A stretch of DNA of 64,000 nt from Mesorhizobium kowhaii. Its GTDB lineage: Bacteria; Pseudomonadota; Alphaproteobacteria; Rhizobiales; Rhizobiaceae. Of the stretch, positions 25,948 through 33,853 are shown piece after piece (within the stretch, counting starts at the first letter, position 1; every line of letters begins with the position of its first letter). The stretch covers positions 58,505 to 122,504 of the forward strand of contig NZ_MZXV01000048.1 in the NCBI RefSeq assembly GCF_003253745.1. The letters are read 5' to 3'. The notes under the pieces are model-generated. The model searched no databases. It was not told the DNA's origin and was given only the letters and a program-made list of their open reading frames with translations. A program made the translations under genes and the position numbers.

Positions 25948-26960
25948 AGGCCGGCGACGAGCATCGCGGACTGGGTTGGGCGCATGGCGCGCTGACCGTC
26001 CAGAGGCTCGGCGCGATGCTGGCGCCCGTCACGTTCCTGCTGGCGGACGGCCGGAAGGTCTCGCCGATGCATATCGCACCCTGGTCGAACGAGCCGGGGG
26101 CGGAAGCGCTGCCGGGCATCCTGCGCCGGTTGCGCGGCGAGTGGCCTTGCGTGCCGTTCGGCTATTCGGTGCCTGCCGACGGATGGCCTGAGGACTGGGC
26201 GGCCGTGATGGGGCCGCCGGAGCCGGACGAAGAAGTCCATGGCCATGGCTCCAATCATGACTGGACCTGGCGCGACACCGGTGGCGCGTCATTGTCGCTG
26301 GTGTTGGCCTATCCGCCCGGCAGCCCGGTCGAACGCGTTGAGCGGACGGTGAGGCCCGACCCATCGGCGCCGGCTATCGATATTGAATTCAAGATCGTCG
26401 TCCGCCGTGCCTGCCGATTGCCGATTGGCCTGCACCCGGTGTTCCGGCTGCCGGCAGAGACCGGCGCCGCCACGCTGGAACTCGGCTCCTTCGATGAGGG
26501 CCGCACCTATCCTCACGATGTCGAACCGGGAGCTGCGCTTTTTGCCAGGAATAAAGCGGTTTTCGAACTGATCGGCGTGCCGGCGCGCACCGGCGGTGTG
26601 ATCAATGCCTCGCTGCTGCCTCTGGCGGCTGACACGGAGGAGTTGCTGCAGATCGAGGGCGTCGACGGTATGGCGGCGCTCGCCAACCACGAGGACGGCT
26701 ACCGGGTAGAGCTCTCCTGGCAGAAAGAACATTTCCCCAGCCTTCTGCTCTGGTACTCCAATCGCGGCCGCAAGGCTGCACCCTGGAATGGGCGCCATGT
26801 CGCCATCGGCATCGAGCCGATCTGCTCGCCCTTCGGGCTCGGCCCGGCGACCGCACTGGCCGACAATCCCATCGCGCAATCCGGGATTGCGACGGCGCTG
26901 GAATTCTCGCCCGAAAGACCGTTCGTGACCCGCTACCGCATCGAGGCATCGGCGCTGTGA
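25944..26960 (+). CDS. Aldose 1-epimerase superfamily protein (galactose-mutarotase fold)
   Basis: A 338-residue protein with the supersandwich features of aldose epimerases: a surface rich in HGHGSNHDW, then RLPIGLHPVFRLP with the conserved His, and a late GIEPICSPFGLG where the catalytic Glu is expected. Roles in this superfamily range from sugar mutarotation to binding of sugar acids. Start and stop both overlap neighbours (ATGA and GTGA), showing tight coupling. In this operon it supports a cyclic sugar or sugar-acid substrate. Confidence 0.8.
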   Translation: MKAGDEHRGLGWAHGALTVQRLGAMLAPVTFLLADGRKVSPMHIAPWSNEPGAEALPGILRRLRGEWPCVPFGYSVPADGWPEDWAAVMGPPEPDEEVHGHGSNHDWTWRDTGGASLSLVLAYPPGSPVERVERTVRPDPSAPAIDIEFKIVVRRACRLPIGLHPVFRLPAETGAATLELGSFDEGRTYPHDVEPGAALFARNKAVFELIGVPARTGGVINASLLPLAADTEELLQIEGVDGMAALANHEDGYRVELSWQKEHFPSLLLWYSNRGRKAAPWNGRHVAIGIEPICSPFGLGPATALADNPIAQSGIATALEFSPERPFVTRYRIEASAL

Positions 26961-28744
26961 GAGATCGTGCGGCAATGTCTCTGGTCAAGCCGAACCGGCC
27001 GCGCTTCACCGATGTCGAGGGACTGGCCGCGATGGTCGGCCAAGGTGACTCCTTCGGTGTTGGCGGTCACCATTTCGCCCGGCTGCCGATCGCATTGCTG
27101 CGTGCGATCGCCCGGTCCGGCATCAAGGATTTGCGCTACGTCTGCTGGGCCGGTGGCTTGCCGCTCGAACTGCTGCTCGAAGCGGATGCGGTAGCCGAGA
27201 TCGACCTTTGCTTTTCCAGCCTGGATATTTTTGGCCTTCCGCCGCGGTTCCGTGCCGCTGCCGAGACCAGGGCAATACCGGTTCGCGATTGGACCGCGCT
27301 GGCCATGATCCAGGCGCTGCGGGCGGCGCAGCAGAACCTGCCTTCCATGCCGTTCCAGCTTCCCCAGGGGTCCGACATGTTGGCGCGTGTGCCGACTGCG
27401 AGCGCCGCGCCCGATCCCATTGCCGGGACCGCTACCGGATTTATCCCGCCGCTGCGGCTCGACACCTTCGTCGTCCACGCCCAGCGCGCGGACGAAAGCG
27501 GCAATGTGCAGATCATCGGGCCGCGAGCGCTGGATTTCGCCATGGCCGGCGCGGCGCGGCAGGTGCTGGTCACGGTCGAGGAAATCGTCCCAGTTGGAGC
27601 GCTGCGGCATGATGGGCGCCAAAGCATCCTCACCCGCAATCAGGTCTCGGCCGTAGCGCTGGCGCCCGGCGGCGCCTATCCGGCCTCTTGCCTGCCATTC
27701 TATGTCACGGATTATCAGAGATTGTCGGCGGCGTTCGCGACCAGGGAAACGCCCTTGGTGGACAATCTGTGCCTGCCGTCCGAAGGCGTGCCGGAGCCGG
27801 TTCAAAAAGCCGCGGAGGTCCGCGCCGAAACGGTCCTCGCTATGCCTGCGCTCGCGCATGGCGAAACGAAAGCATCCGTCGACGAGATCATCGCCGCCCG
27901 CATCGCGGCCGAACTCGATAATGAGAGCTTTGCCAGTGCCGGCGCGGTGTCGCCGCTGGCCAATGTTGCCTATCGGCTGGCCAAGGCGACGCACGCGCCG
28001 GACATGATCATCGCGACGATGAGTTGCGGCCACCTCGATATCGCGCCGAGCCCGATGATCCTGTCGCTGATCGAAAGTCTCGACTGCGAAACGGCGGTGG
28101 CGCATGCTGGCGGCGACGACACCTACTCGACCTACTACCAGGCAGGCGCGGTGACGCATGAGATCGTCGGCGCAGCACAAGTCGATCGGCGCGGCCGCGT
28201 CAACACCATCGCGCTGCGCAAACCAAGCGGCGGCATCATCCGGTTGCCCGGACAGGGCGGCATGGCCGACGTTGCCAACATGCACCGCGACTATCTGCTC
28301 TACATCCCTCGCCATTCGGTCCAGTCACTGGTGGACGAGGTCGAGATCGTCAGTTCGGCCCGCGGGCTTTTGACGTCGGCGGAACGCGAGCCGATGGGCT
28401 ATCGCACCGGCAAGGCGCTGGTCTTCACCGATCTCTGTGTCTTTCGGCTGGATCGAACATCCAGGGAATTGACCGTCATCGAAACCATGCCTGGCGTCAC
28501 GCACCAGCAGATCCGTGATGCCACCGGATTTGCGGTGACGTTCGATGCCGGTTGCCGGCAGATATCGCGCCCTTCCAACGACACGCTCGCCGTCCTGCGA
28601 AACCGCATCGACCCACTCGGCCTGCGCCGTCTGGAATTCGTCAGCGCCAAGGAGCGCGGCGCGCTCATTGCCGAGATCCTCGCCGCCGACCGCACCATGG
28701 TCGAGCGCTGCATCGCCGCACAGCAGGACATCGCAAGGAGCTGA
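26957..28744 (+). CDS. Fused family I CoA-transferase-fold protein (IpdAB/glutaconate CoA-transferase-like)
   Basis: About 595 residues containing both subunits of a family I CoA-transferase in one chain. The alpha half has GVGGHHFARLPIALLRAI; the beta half has RLAKATHAPDMII, VGAAQVDRRGRVNT and RLPGQGGMADVANM. In related beta subunits the segment after THAP carries the catalytic Glu (as ESG); here it reads TMSCG, so the Glu seems replaced by Ser. IpdAB-type relatives act as hydrolases, so this protein may cleave a CoA-bound intermediate rather than transfer CoA. The start is GTG 26957 (overlapping the previous stop) or ATG 26975. Confidence 0.78.
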   Translation: MRDRAAMSLVKPNRPRFTDVEGLAAMVGQGDSFGVGGHHFARLPIALLRAIARSGIKDLRYVCWAGGLPLELLLEADAVAEIDLCFSSLDIFGLPPRFRAAAETRAIPVRDWTALAMIQALRAAQQNLPSMPFQLPQGSDMLARVPTASAAPDPIAGTATGFIPPLRLDTFVVHAQRADESGNVQIIGPRALDFAMAGAARQVLVTVEEIVPVGALRHDGRQSILTRNQVSAVALAPGGAYPASCLPFYVTDYQRLSAAFATRETPLVDNLCLPSEGVPEPVQKAAEVRAETVLAMPALAHGETKASVDEIIAARIAAELDNESFASAGAVSPLANVAYRLAKATHAPDMIIATMSCGHLDIAPSPMILSLIESLDCETAVAHAGGDDTYSTYYQAGAVTHEIVGAAQVDRRGRVNTIALRKPSGGIIRLPGQGGMADVANMHRDYLLYIPRHSVQSLVDEVEIVSSARGLLTSAEREPMGYRTGKALVFTDLCVFRLDRTSRELTVIETMPGVTHQQIRDATGFAVTFDAGCRQISRPSNDTLAVLRNRIDPLGLRRLEFVSAKERGALIAEILAADRTMVERCIAAQQDIARS

Positions 28745-28747
28745 TCC

Positions 28748-29593
28748 ATGGCAAAGCCGTTGCTCGACATGTCCGCCGCGCGCGTCTTCTTCGACGGCAT
28801 CTTCACCAGCCCGCGCGTCGCCCATCCGGAGGGCGTGGCCGTCCACCGCGATGGGTCGATCTGGTGCGGCACCGAGACCGGCGACCTCCTGCGGCTGGCC
28901 GCCGATGGCGGCTCGGTCGAGCGCATGGGCGGAACGGATGGTTTTCTGCTAGGCATCGCCTTCGACAGCGCAGGCAACTGTTTTGCCTGCGATCTCAGGC
29001 ATGCCGCGATCTTTCGCTGGGATGCCGCGACAGCGCGCATGGAGCACTTCGCTTCGTCCGGCATTCGCGTGCCGAACTATCCGATCGTCGACGAGGAGAG
29101 GGGTTGGCTCTATGTGTCGGACAGCGTCGGCGAAGACAATCGCTCCGGCATTTTTCGCTACGACCTCAAGACGGGCGAGGGCGGCCTGTGGTGCAGGCAG
29201 CCCATGTCCTTCGCCAATGGCATGGCCATGGCGCCGGATGGCAACGGCCTCTACGTCGTCGAAAGCAACGCGCCCTGCATCAGCCATGTGCCGATCCTTG
29301 GCGACGGCACGGCAGGAGCCCGGCAGATCGTCGTCGAAGGCGTGCACAATGTTCCCGATGGCGTCGCCTTCGCGCCTGACGGCTCGCTGTTCATCTCATG
29401 CTACGAGCCAAGCCGGATCTATCGCTGGCGAAAGGACAGAAGTCTCGAAGTGCTGATCGAGGATCCGGCGGCGACCACGCTGGCGCACCCCACCAACATC
29501 GCCTTCAAGGGCGACAGACTCTACACCGCAAACCTTGGCCGTTGGCACATCACGGAGATTGATCTGGCGGCACTTTCAAACTCGAACGACTGA
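28748..29593 (+). CDS. SMP-30/gluconolactonase-family lactonase
   Basis: A 281-residue six-bladed beta-propeller protein. It has AHPEGVAVHRDGSIWCGTETG at the start (the Glu is a metal ligand), then FANGMAMAPDGNGLYVVES and VPDGVAFAPDGSLFISCY, which carry the Asn and Asp ligands of the gluconolactonase site. Strong ribosome site aaggag. It ends the 14-kb rightward operon. Hydrolysis of a sugar-acid lactone before dehydration by the UxuA-family enzymes is the simplest role. Confidence 0.88.
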   Translation: MAKPLLDMSAARVFFDGIFTSPRVAHPEGVAVHRDGSIWCGTETGDLLRLAADGGSVERMGGTDGFLLGIAFDSAGNCFACDLRHAAIFRWDAATARMEHFASSGIRVPNYPIVDEERGWLYVSDSVGEDNRSGIFRYDLKTGEGGLWCRQPMSFANGMAMAPDGNGLYVVESNAPCISHVPILGDGTAGARQIVVEGVHNVPDGVAFAPDGSLFISCYEPSRIYRWRKDRSLEVLIEDPAATTLAHPTNIAFKGDRLYTANLGRWHITEIDLAALSNSND

Positions 29594-29667
29594 ACCAGGC
29601 TGTAGGTTCGGCTTCGAGGGCCACTCTCGAAAATCGGAAAAGCCCTCTTGACTCCGCGCCCGTAAAT

Positions 29668-29702
29668 CTTCCTTATACGTATTAATGATACGTATAAGGA
29701 AG
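29668..29702. promoter_or_regulatory. 35-bp palindromic operator overlapping the lacI-type ribosome site
   Basis: CTTCCTTATACGTAT (29668-29682) and ATACGTATAAGGAAG (29688-29702) are perfect 15-base complements with a five-base spacer. Each arm contains the self-palindrome ATACGTAT with a central CG, the usual layout of a LacI-family half-site pair. Hence there may be two adjacent operators with centres 13 bases apart. The right arm contains the AAGGAAG ribosome site of the regulator gene, so strong autoregulation is expected. Confidence 0.75.
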
Positions 29703-29707
29703 TCGCC

Positions 29708-30715
29708 TTGAGGACCGGTCGGGCCACACAGAAAGACGTTGCGCGACTGGCTGGCGTGTCGCAAGCGAGCGTTTCCATGGTGATGAGCGGCGGCGGCTCG
29801 CCGGCCATATCGTCCGAGACCTGGGAGCGGATCACCAATGCGGCGGCGCAGCTTGGCTACATGCCAAATCGCTTCGCGCAAGCGCTCAAGACCAATCGGA
29901 CCATGACGATAGCCTGCGTCGTGCCCGACATCACCAACCCTTTCTATCCGGCGTTGATGCGCGGCATCCAGTCCGTGGCCGAAAAGCTCGGCTACGACGT
30001 GATCGCGGTCAGTACCGACGGCTCCGCCGAGCGCGAGCAGCATTTTCTCGACTGGTCCCGGCAAGGACGGGTCGACGGTGTGATCGGCGTGTTCTTCACG
30101 CTGCGCGCCGGGGACTTCAAGCCGCTGGTCGATGCCGGCGTGCCGGTGGTGCGCATCGAGTCGAGCAAGAAACGCGGTGGCGACATCGCCATCGACGACA
30201 TCTTTATCGACAGTTACGCCGCGGCCCTTGCGGTCACGCAATTTCTCATTGGCCGCGGCCATCACCGCATCGCCATGGTCGCCGGTCGGGGCGGCCCACA
30301 GGGCGTGCGCGTCGAGGGTTACCGTACCGCGCTCACCGAAGCCGGCGGCACGCCATATCTAGTCATCGACGAGGAATTCAGCGAAACCGGCGGCGCCCGG
30401 GCTGCCGAGACGGTGCTGGCCAGTGGCTACGCACCGACGGCGATCTTTGCCGCCAATGACCTCATGGCCATTGGGGTGATGCAGGCGCTGCGCGACCGCG
30501 GCATCGCCATTCCGGGCGAGATCGCCGTGGCCGGCTTCGATGACATTTCGGCCGCACGGCTGGTCACGCCGTCCCTGACCACCGTCTCGCAGTTCCAGGG
30601 CGATATCGGGGTCAAGGCAGCACAAATCCTGATGGAAAGGCTGCGCGGCTCCGAGCCGGGCGCGGGTACCGCGCTCGAAATGCCCTTCAGCCTGATCGAA
30701 CGTGGCTCAACCTGA
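29708..30715 (+). CDS. LacI-family transcriptional regulator
   Basis: A 335-residue LacI/PurR regulator. The N-terminal helix-turn-helix reads QKDVARLAGVSQASVSMVM and is followed by the hinge region and a periplasmic-binding-protein-like ligand domain with IACVVPDITNPFYPALMRGI and FAANDLMAIGVMQALRDRG. Translation must start at the TTG at 29708 because the DNA-binding domain begins five residues later and no ATG is available. It lies 33 bases before the sugar ABC operon and behind a large palindrome; it probably represses both itself and the operon. Confidence 0.92.
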   Translation: MRTGRATQKDVARLAGVSQASVSMVMSGGGSPAISSETWERITNAAAQLGYMPNRFAQALKTNRTMTIACVVPDITNPFYPALMRGIQSVAEKLGYDVIAVSTDGSAEREQHFLDWSRQGRVDGVIGVFFTLRAGDFKPLVDAGVPVVRIESSKKRGGDIAIDDIFIDSYAAALAVTQFLIGRGHHRIAMVAGRGGPQGVRVEGYRTALTEAGGTPYLVIDEEFSETGGARAAETVLASGYAPTAIFAANDLMAIGVMQALRDRGIAIPGEIAVAGFDDISAARLVTPSLTTVSQFQGDIGVKAAQILMERLRGSEPGAGTALEMPFSLIERGST

Positions 30716-30747
30716 AACAAGAAACCAGAAACATCGGAGGAGAAAAC

Positions 30748-32067
30748 ATGCAACGCCGTACACTGCTTAAGACCGGCCTCGGCCTCGCCGCCCTGCCGTT
30801 GCTCCCACGCCTGGCCTTTGCCGACGACAAGAAGCCGGTCGGCTTCTGGTACGAATCCGCATCGCCGGAAAACCAGGACGAACTCAAGACCCTGCTGGTC
30901 GATCCGTTCAATGCGGCGCATCCGCAGGACGATCTTTCGATCGACTTCCGCGGCTCCGACCTCGACAAGCAATTGCGTATCGCCATGCTCTCGGGCAGTG
31001 GCCCCGATGTCGTCTTTACCGCCGGTCCGAGCTATGTCGCCTCGATGGCGGAAGCCGGGCAGTTGCTGCCGCTCGACGACTATGCCGCAAAACTCGGCTG
31101 GAACGATCGGCTGTTGCCGCTGTTCATGGAACTGGGCAAGTATGACGGCAAGCTCTATGCGCTGGCCAAGACCTATGAGACGCTCGGCCTGTTCTACAAC
31201 AAGACGCTGTTCGACAAGAACGGCTGGAAGGCGCCCACCACCATCGCCGAGCTCGAGGCGCTTGCCGATGAGATGAAAGGCAAGGGCCTGGTCCCGTTCG
31301 GCTCCGGCAACGCCGACTGGCGGCCCGCCAACGAGCACCATGTCTCGATCGTGCTCAATTCGGTTGCCGGGCCCGAGAATGTCTACAAGGCGCTGACCGG
31401 CGCCATTCCGTGGACGGACCCATCCATCCTGGCAGCCATCGATAAGCTCGATGAATGGTGGCAGAAGGGCTATTTCGGCCCGAACTATTTCTCACTGACG
31501 CTGGAGCAGGCATTCGCTCAGGTGGCGACGGGCCAGGCCGGCATGGCGCCCTCCGGCACCTGGAGCTTCACCAACATCCCGACCTATTTTCCGACCAACA
31601 ACGCGGAGGCGGCATTCGTCGGTTTTCCGAGCACCAATGGCCCGCCGGTCTATGCGCTCGGCATCGGCTCGACACTCTCGATCAACGCGAAATCCGAGAA
31701 TGCCGACGGTGCGGCGGCGGTGCTCGATTATATGTTCTCCGACAAATTCTACAGCGCCATGAACTCGGTGTGGCAGGGCGAGTGGAACCTGCCTCTGAAG
31801 GATCTGTCGGCGGTGAAACTCTCCGACAAGGTGCTGCCGCTCTACACCGAGGCGATGAAGAACCTGTCGGCGGCCGTCGGCGCCGGCCAGTACGGCTACA
31901 CGACGTGGACCTTTCTGCCGCCGGCGACCGATACGTATCTCGTCAGCGGCATGGAGGAAGTCTGGCTGAAGAAGCTCACCTCGAAGGACTACCTCAAGAA
32001 GCTCGACGACACGTTCAAGCAGGAAAAGGACGCCGGAAAAGTACCGGCGATTCCGAAGCGGGCCTAA
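30748..32067 (+). CDS. Carbohydrate ABC transporter substrate-binding protein (family 1), Tat-type signal
   Basis: A 439-residue periplasmic binding protein of the UgpB/MalE type. The N-terminus MQRRTLLKTGLGLAALP contains a twin-arginine followed by a hydrophobic stretch and an AFA-type cleavage site, suggesting folded export by Tat. The mature part has GSGPDVVFTAGPSYVASM, FYNKTLFDKNGWKAP and PSGTWSFTNIPTY, all typical of this family. It begins 32 bases after lacI with gggagg-like purines upstream. The ligand is probably an oligosaccharide or glycoside. Confidence 0.93.
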   Translation: MQRRTLLKTGLGLAALPLLPRLAFADDKKPVGFWYESASPENQDELKTLLVDPFNAAHPQDDLSIDFRGSDLDKQLRIAMLSGSGPDVVFTAGPSYVASMAEAGQLLPLDDYAAKLGWNDRLLPLFMELGKYDGKLYALAKTYETLGLFYNKTLFDKNGWKAPTTIAELEALADEMKGKGLVPFGSGNADWRPANEHHVSIVLNSVAGPENVYKALTGAIPWTDPSILAAIDKLDEWWQKGYFGPNYFSLTLEQAFAQVATGQAGMAPSGTWSFTNIPTYFPTNNAEAAFVGFPSTNGPPVYALGIGSTLSINAKSENADGAAAVLDYMFSDKFYSAMNSVWQGEWNLPLKDLSAVKLSDKVLPLYTEAMKNLSAAVGAGQYGYTTWTFLPPATDTYLVSGMEEVWLKKLTSKDYLKKLDDTFKQEKDAGKVPAIPKRA

Positions 32068-32109
32068 CCATCATAACGGATCCGCGAACCCTCTGAACGC
32101 AGCGATGGA

Positions 32110-32997
32110 GTGGCGCCAAACCGGCGCCCTCCCAACCCAGGGCAGTCGTCCATGCACCGGCTCTATCTCGTCCCGACGCTGATTATCAATTTTGTCATCG
32201 TCCTCGTTCCGGCATTGCTGACGGTCGTCTTGGCGTTCTGCAACTGGGACGGCATTTCGACGCCGACTTTCTCAGGACTGGATAATTTCCGGGCGCTGTT
32301 TGCCGACGGCGTCTTCTGGTCGGCGTTGACCAACAACATCATCTGGACCTGCATCTTCCTCGTCGTGCCGATCGCCATGGGGCTGCTGGCGGCCTCGATG
32401 CTGCTGCTCGTCAGGCGCGGTAGCAATTTCTTCCAGGTCGTCTATTTCCTGCCCGTCGTCATCGCCACCGTCATCACGGCGCGGGTCTGGCAAGGCATGA
32501 TCTACAGCCCGGTCACCGGGCTTTTCGGCCTCCTGTCGCGCATGGGATTGCCGCTGGCCAATCCGCTGGCGCAGCCGTCGACGGCGCTGTTCGGGGTCGC
32601 GACGGTCGACCTCTGGCATTGGTGGGGCTTTCTCTGCGTGATTTTCTTCGCGGCACTGCGGCAGGTGCCGCAGGAACATATCGAAGCGGCGCGCATCGAG
32701 GGCGCCAACTACGGGCAGATGATGCGCTACGTGCTGCTGCCCGCGATCCGCCCGACCATCATGCTGATGATGATCATGACGGTGATCTGGAGCTTCCTTG
32801 CCTTCGACTTCGTCTACATCCTGACCCAGGGCGGACCGGCGTTTTCGAGCGAGGTGCTGTCGACGCTTGCCTACCGGCACGCCTTCTACGACCTCAATGT
32901 CGGCCAGGCGGCGGCAGCGGCGCTGGTCATCAGCCTGTTCGGCCTTGTCGGCACGTTCTTCTATGTCCGCCTGCAGACGCAGGAGGGCGAGCAATGA
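32110..32997 (+). CDS. Carbohydrate ABC transporter permease (MalF/UgpA type)
   Basis: About 295 residues with six hydrophobic segments and the EAA loop EHIEAARIEGANYGQMMRYV, which docks to the ATPase. The GTG at 32110 gives the longer form with a basic cytoplasmic N-terminus; an ATG at 32152 would shorten it by 14 residues, and the ribosome sites do not decide. It overlaps the next permease gene (ATGA). Partner of the genes at 32994 and 35997. Confidence 0.88.
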   Translation: MAPNRRPPNPGQSSMHRLYLVPTLIINFVIVLVPALLTVVLAFCNWDGISTPTFSGLDNFRALFADGVFWSALTNNIIWTCIFLVVPIAMGLLAASMLLLVRRGSNFFQVVYFLPVVIATVITARVWQGMIYSPVTGLFGLLSRMGLPLANPLAQPSTALFGVATVDLWHWWGFLCVIFFAALRQVPQEHIEAARIEGANYGQMMRYVLLPAIRPTIMLMMIMTVIWSFLAFDFVYILTQGGPAFSSEVLSTLAYRHAFYDLNVGQAAAAALVISLFGLVGTFFYVRLQTQEGEQ

Positions 32998-33827
32998 GAA
33001 TGGTCGAAAGCCGGGCCACGCTCACGATCTCCTACATCGTGCTCGGCATCGGTGCGTTCATCGCGCTGTTTCCGATCGCCTTGCTGGTGCTCAATTCGCT
33101 GAAGCCGGCGGCCCTGATCGTGCAGAACCCGCTGGCGCTGCCAAACCCCATTCGTTGGGAGAATTTCGTCAACGCCTGGAACCATGCCAAGTTTTCGAAA
33201 ACCTTCATCAACTCGCTGCTGCTGTCCGGCACGACGATTGTTCTCGTCTGCTCGACGTCCTCGCTGTCGGCCTACGTGCTGGCACGCAGGAAAATCGCAT
33301 CGTGGAAAATCTGGACGTTCTATCTGCTGGCGACGACCACGGCGCCGATCCAGCTTTACATTTTCCCGCTCTATTTCGGCTTCGCCAAACTCGGGCTGAT
33401 CAACAATGTCTTCGGCGTCGCGCTGATCTACACCGCCCTCTACAGCCCCTTCGCGGTGATGCTGTTGAGGACATATTTCATCGCCGTGCCGAAGGAACTC
33501 GAGGAAGCCGCGCTGATCGATGGCGCCACCCACTGGCAGGTGTTTTCCAAGGTCATGCTGCCCATCGTCTCACCGGGCATCCTGACGGTCGCGCTGATCA
33601 TCGGGCTTAATTCCTGGAACGAATTCCTGATCGCGGCAACGTTCCTGCAGAAGGCGGACAAGGTCACTGCGGTGATCGGCTTCTACCTGCTCAGCGGGCA
33701 GTACAGTTCCGACTGGGGGGAGATCATGGCCGCCGCGCTGATCATCGTGGTGCCGGTGGTGGTGCTGTTCGTCGCCATGCAGAAGCGGTTCATCGAAGGC
33801 ATGGCGGGCGGCTCGGTCAAGGGTTGA
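32994..33827 (+). CDS. Carbohydrate ABC transporter permease (MalG/UgpE type)
   Basis: A 277-residue inner-membrane permease with six spanning segments and the EAA loop ELEEAALIDGATHWQVFSK. The start is the ATG overlapping the previous stop. It forms a heterodimer with the preceding permease. The downstream gene for the ADP-ribosylglycohydrolase-family protein begins 26 bases after the stop, so the enzyme is embedded in the transport operon. Confidence 0.92.
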   Translation: MRMVESRATLTISYIVLGIGAFIALFPIALLVLNSLKPAALIVQNPLALPNPIRWENFVNAWNHAKFSKTFINSLLLSGTTIVLVCSTSSLSAYVLARRKIASWKIWTFYLLATTTAPIQLYIFPLYFGFAKLGLINNVFGVALIYTALYSPFAVMLLRTYFIAVPKELEEAALIDGATHWQVFSKVMLPIVSPGILTVALIIGLNSWNEFLIAATFLQKADKVTAVIGFYLLSGQYSSDWGEIMAAALIIVVPVVVLFVAMQKRFIEGMAGGSVKG

Positions 33828-33853
33828 ACTTTTTCGATTATCTGGAGCAGAAC

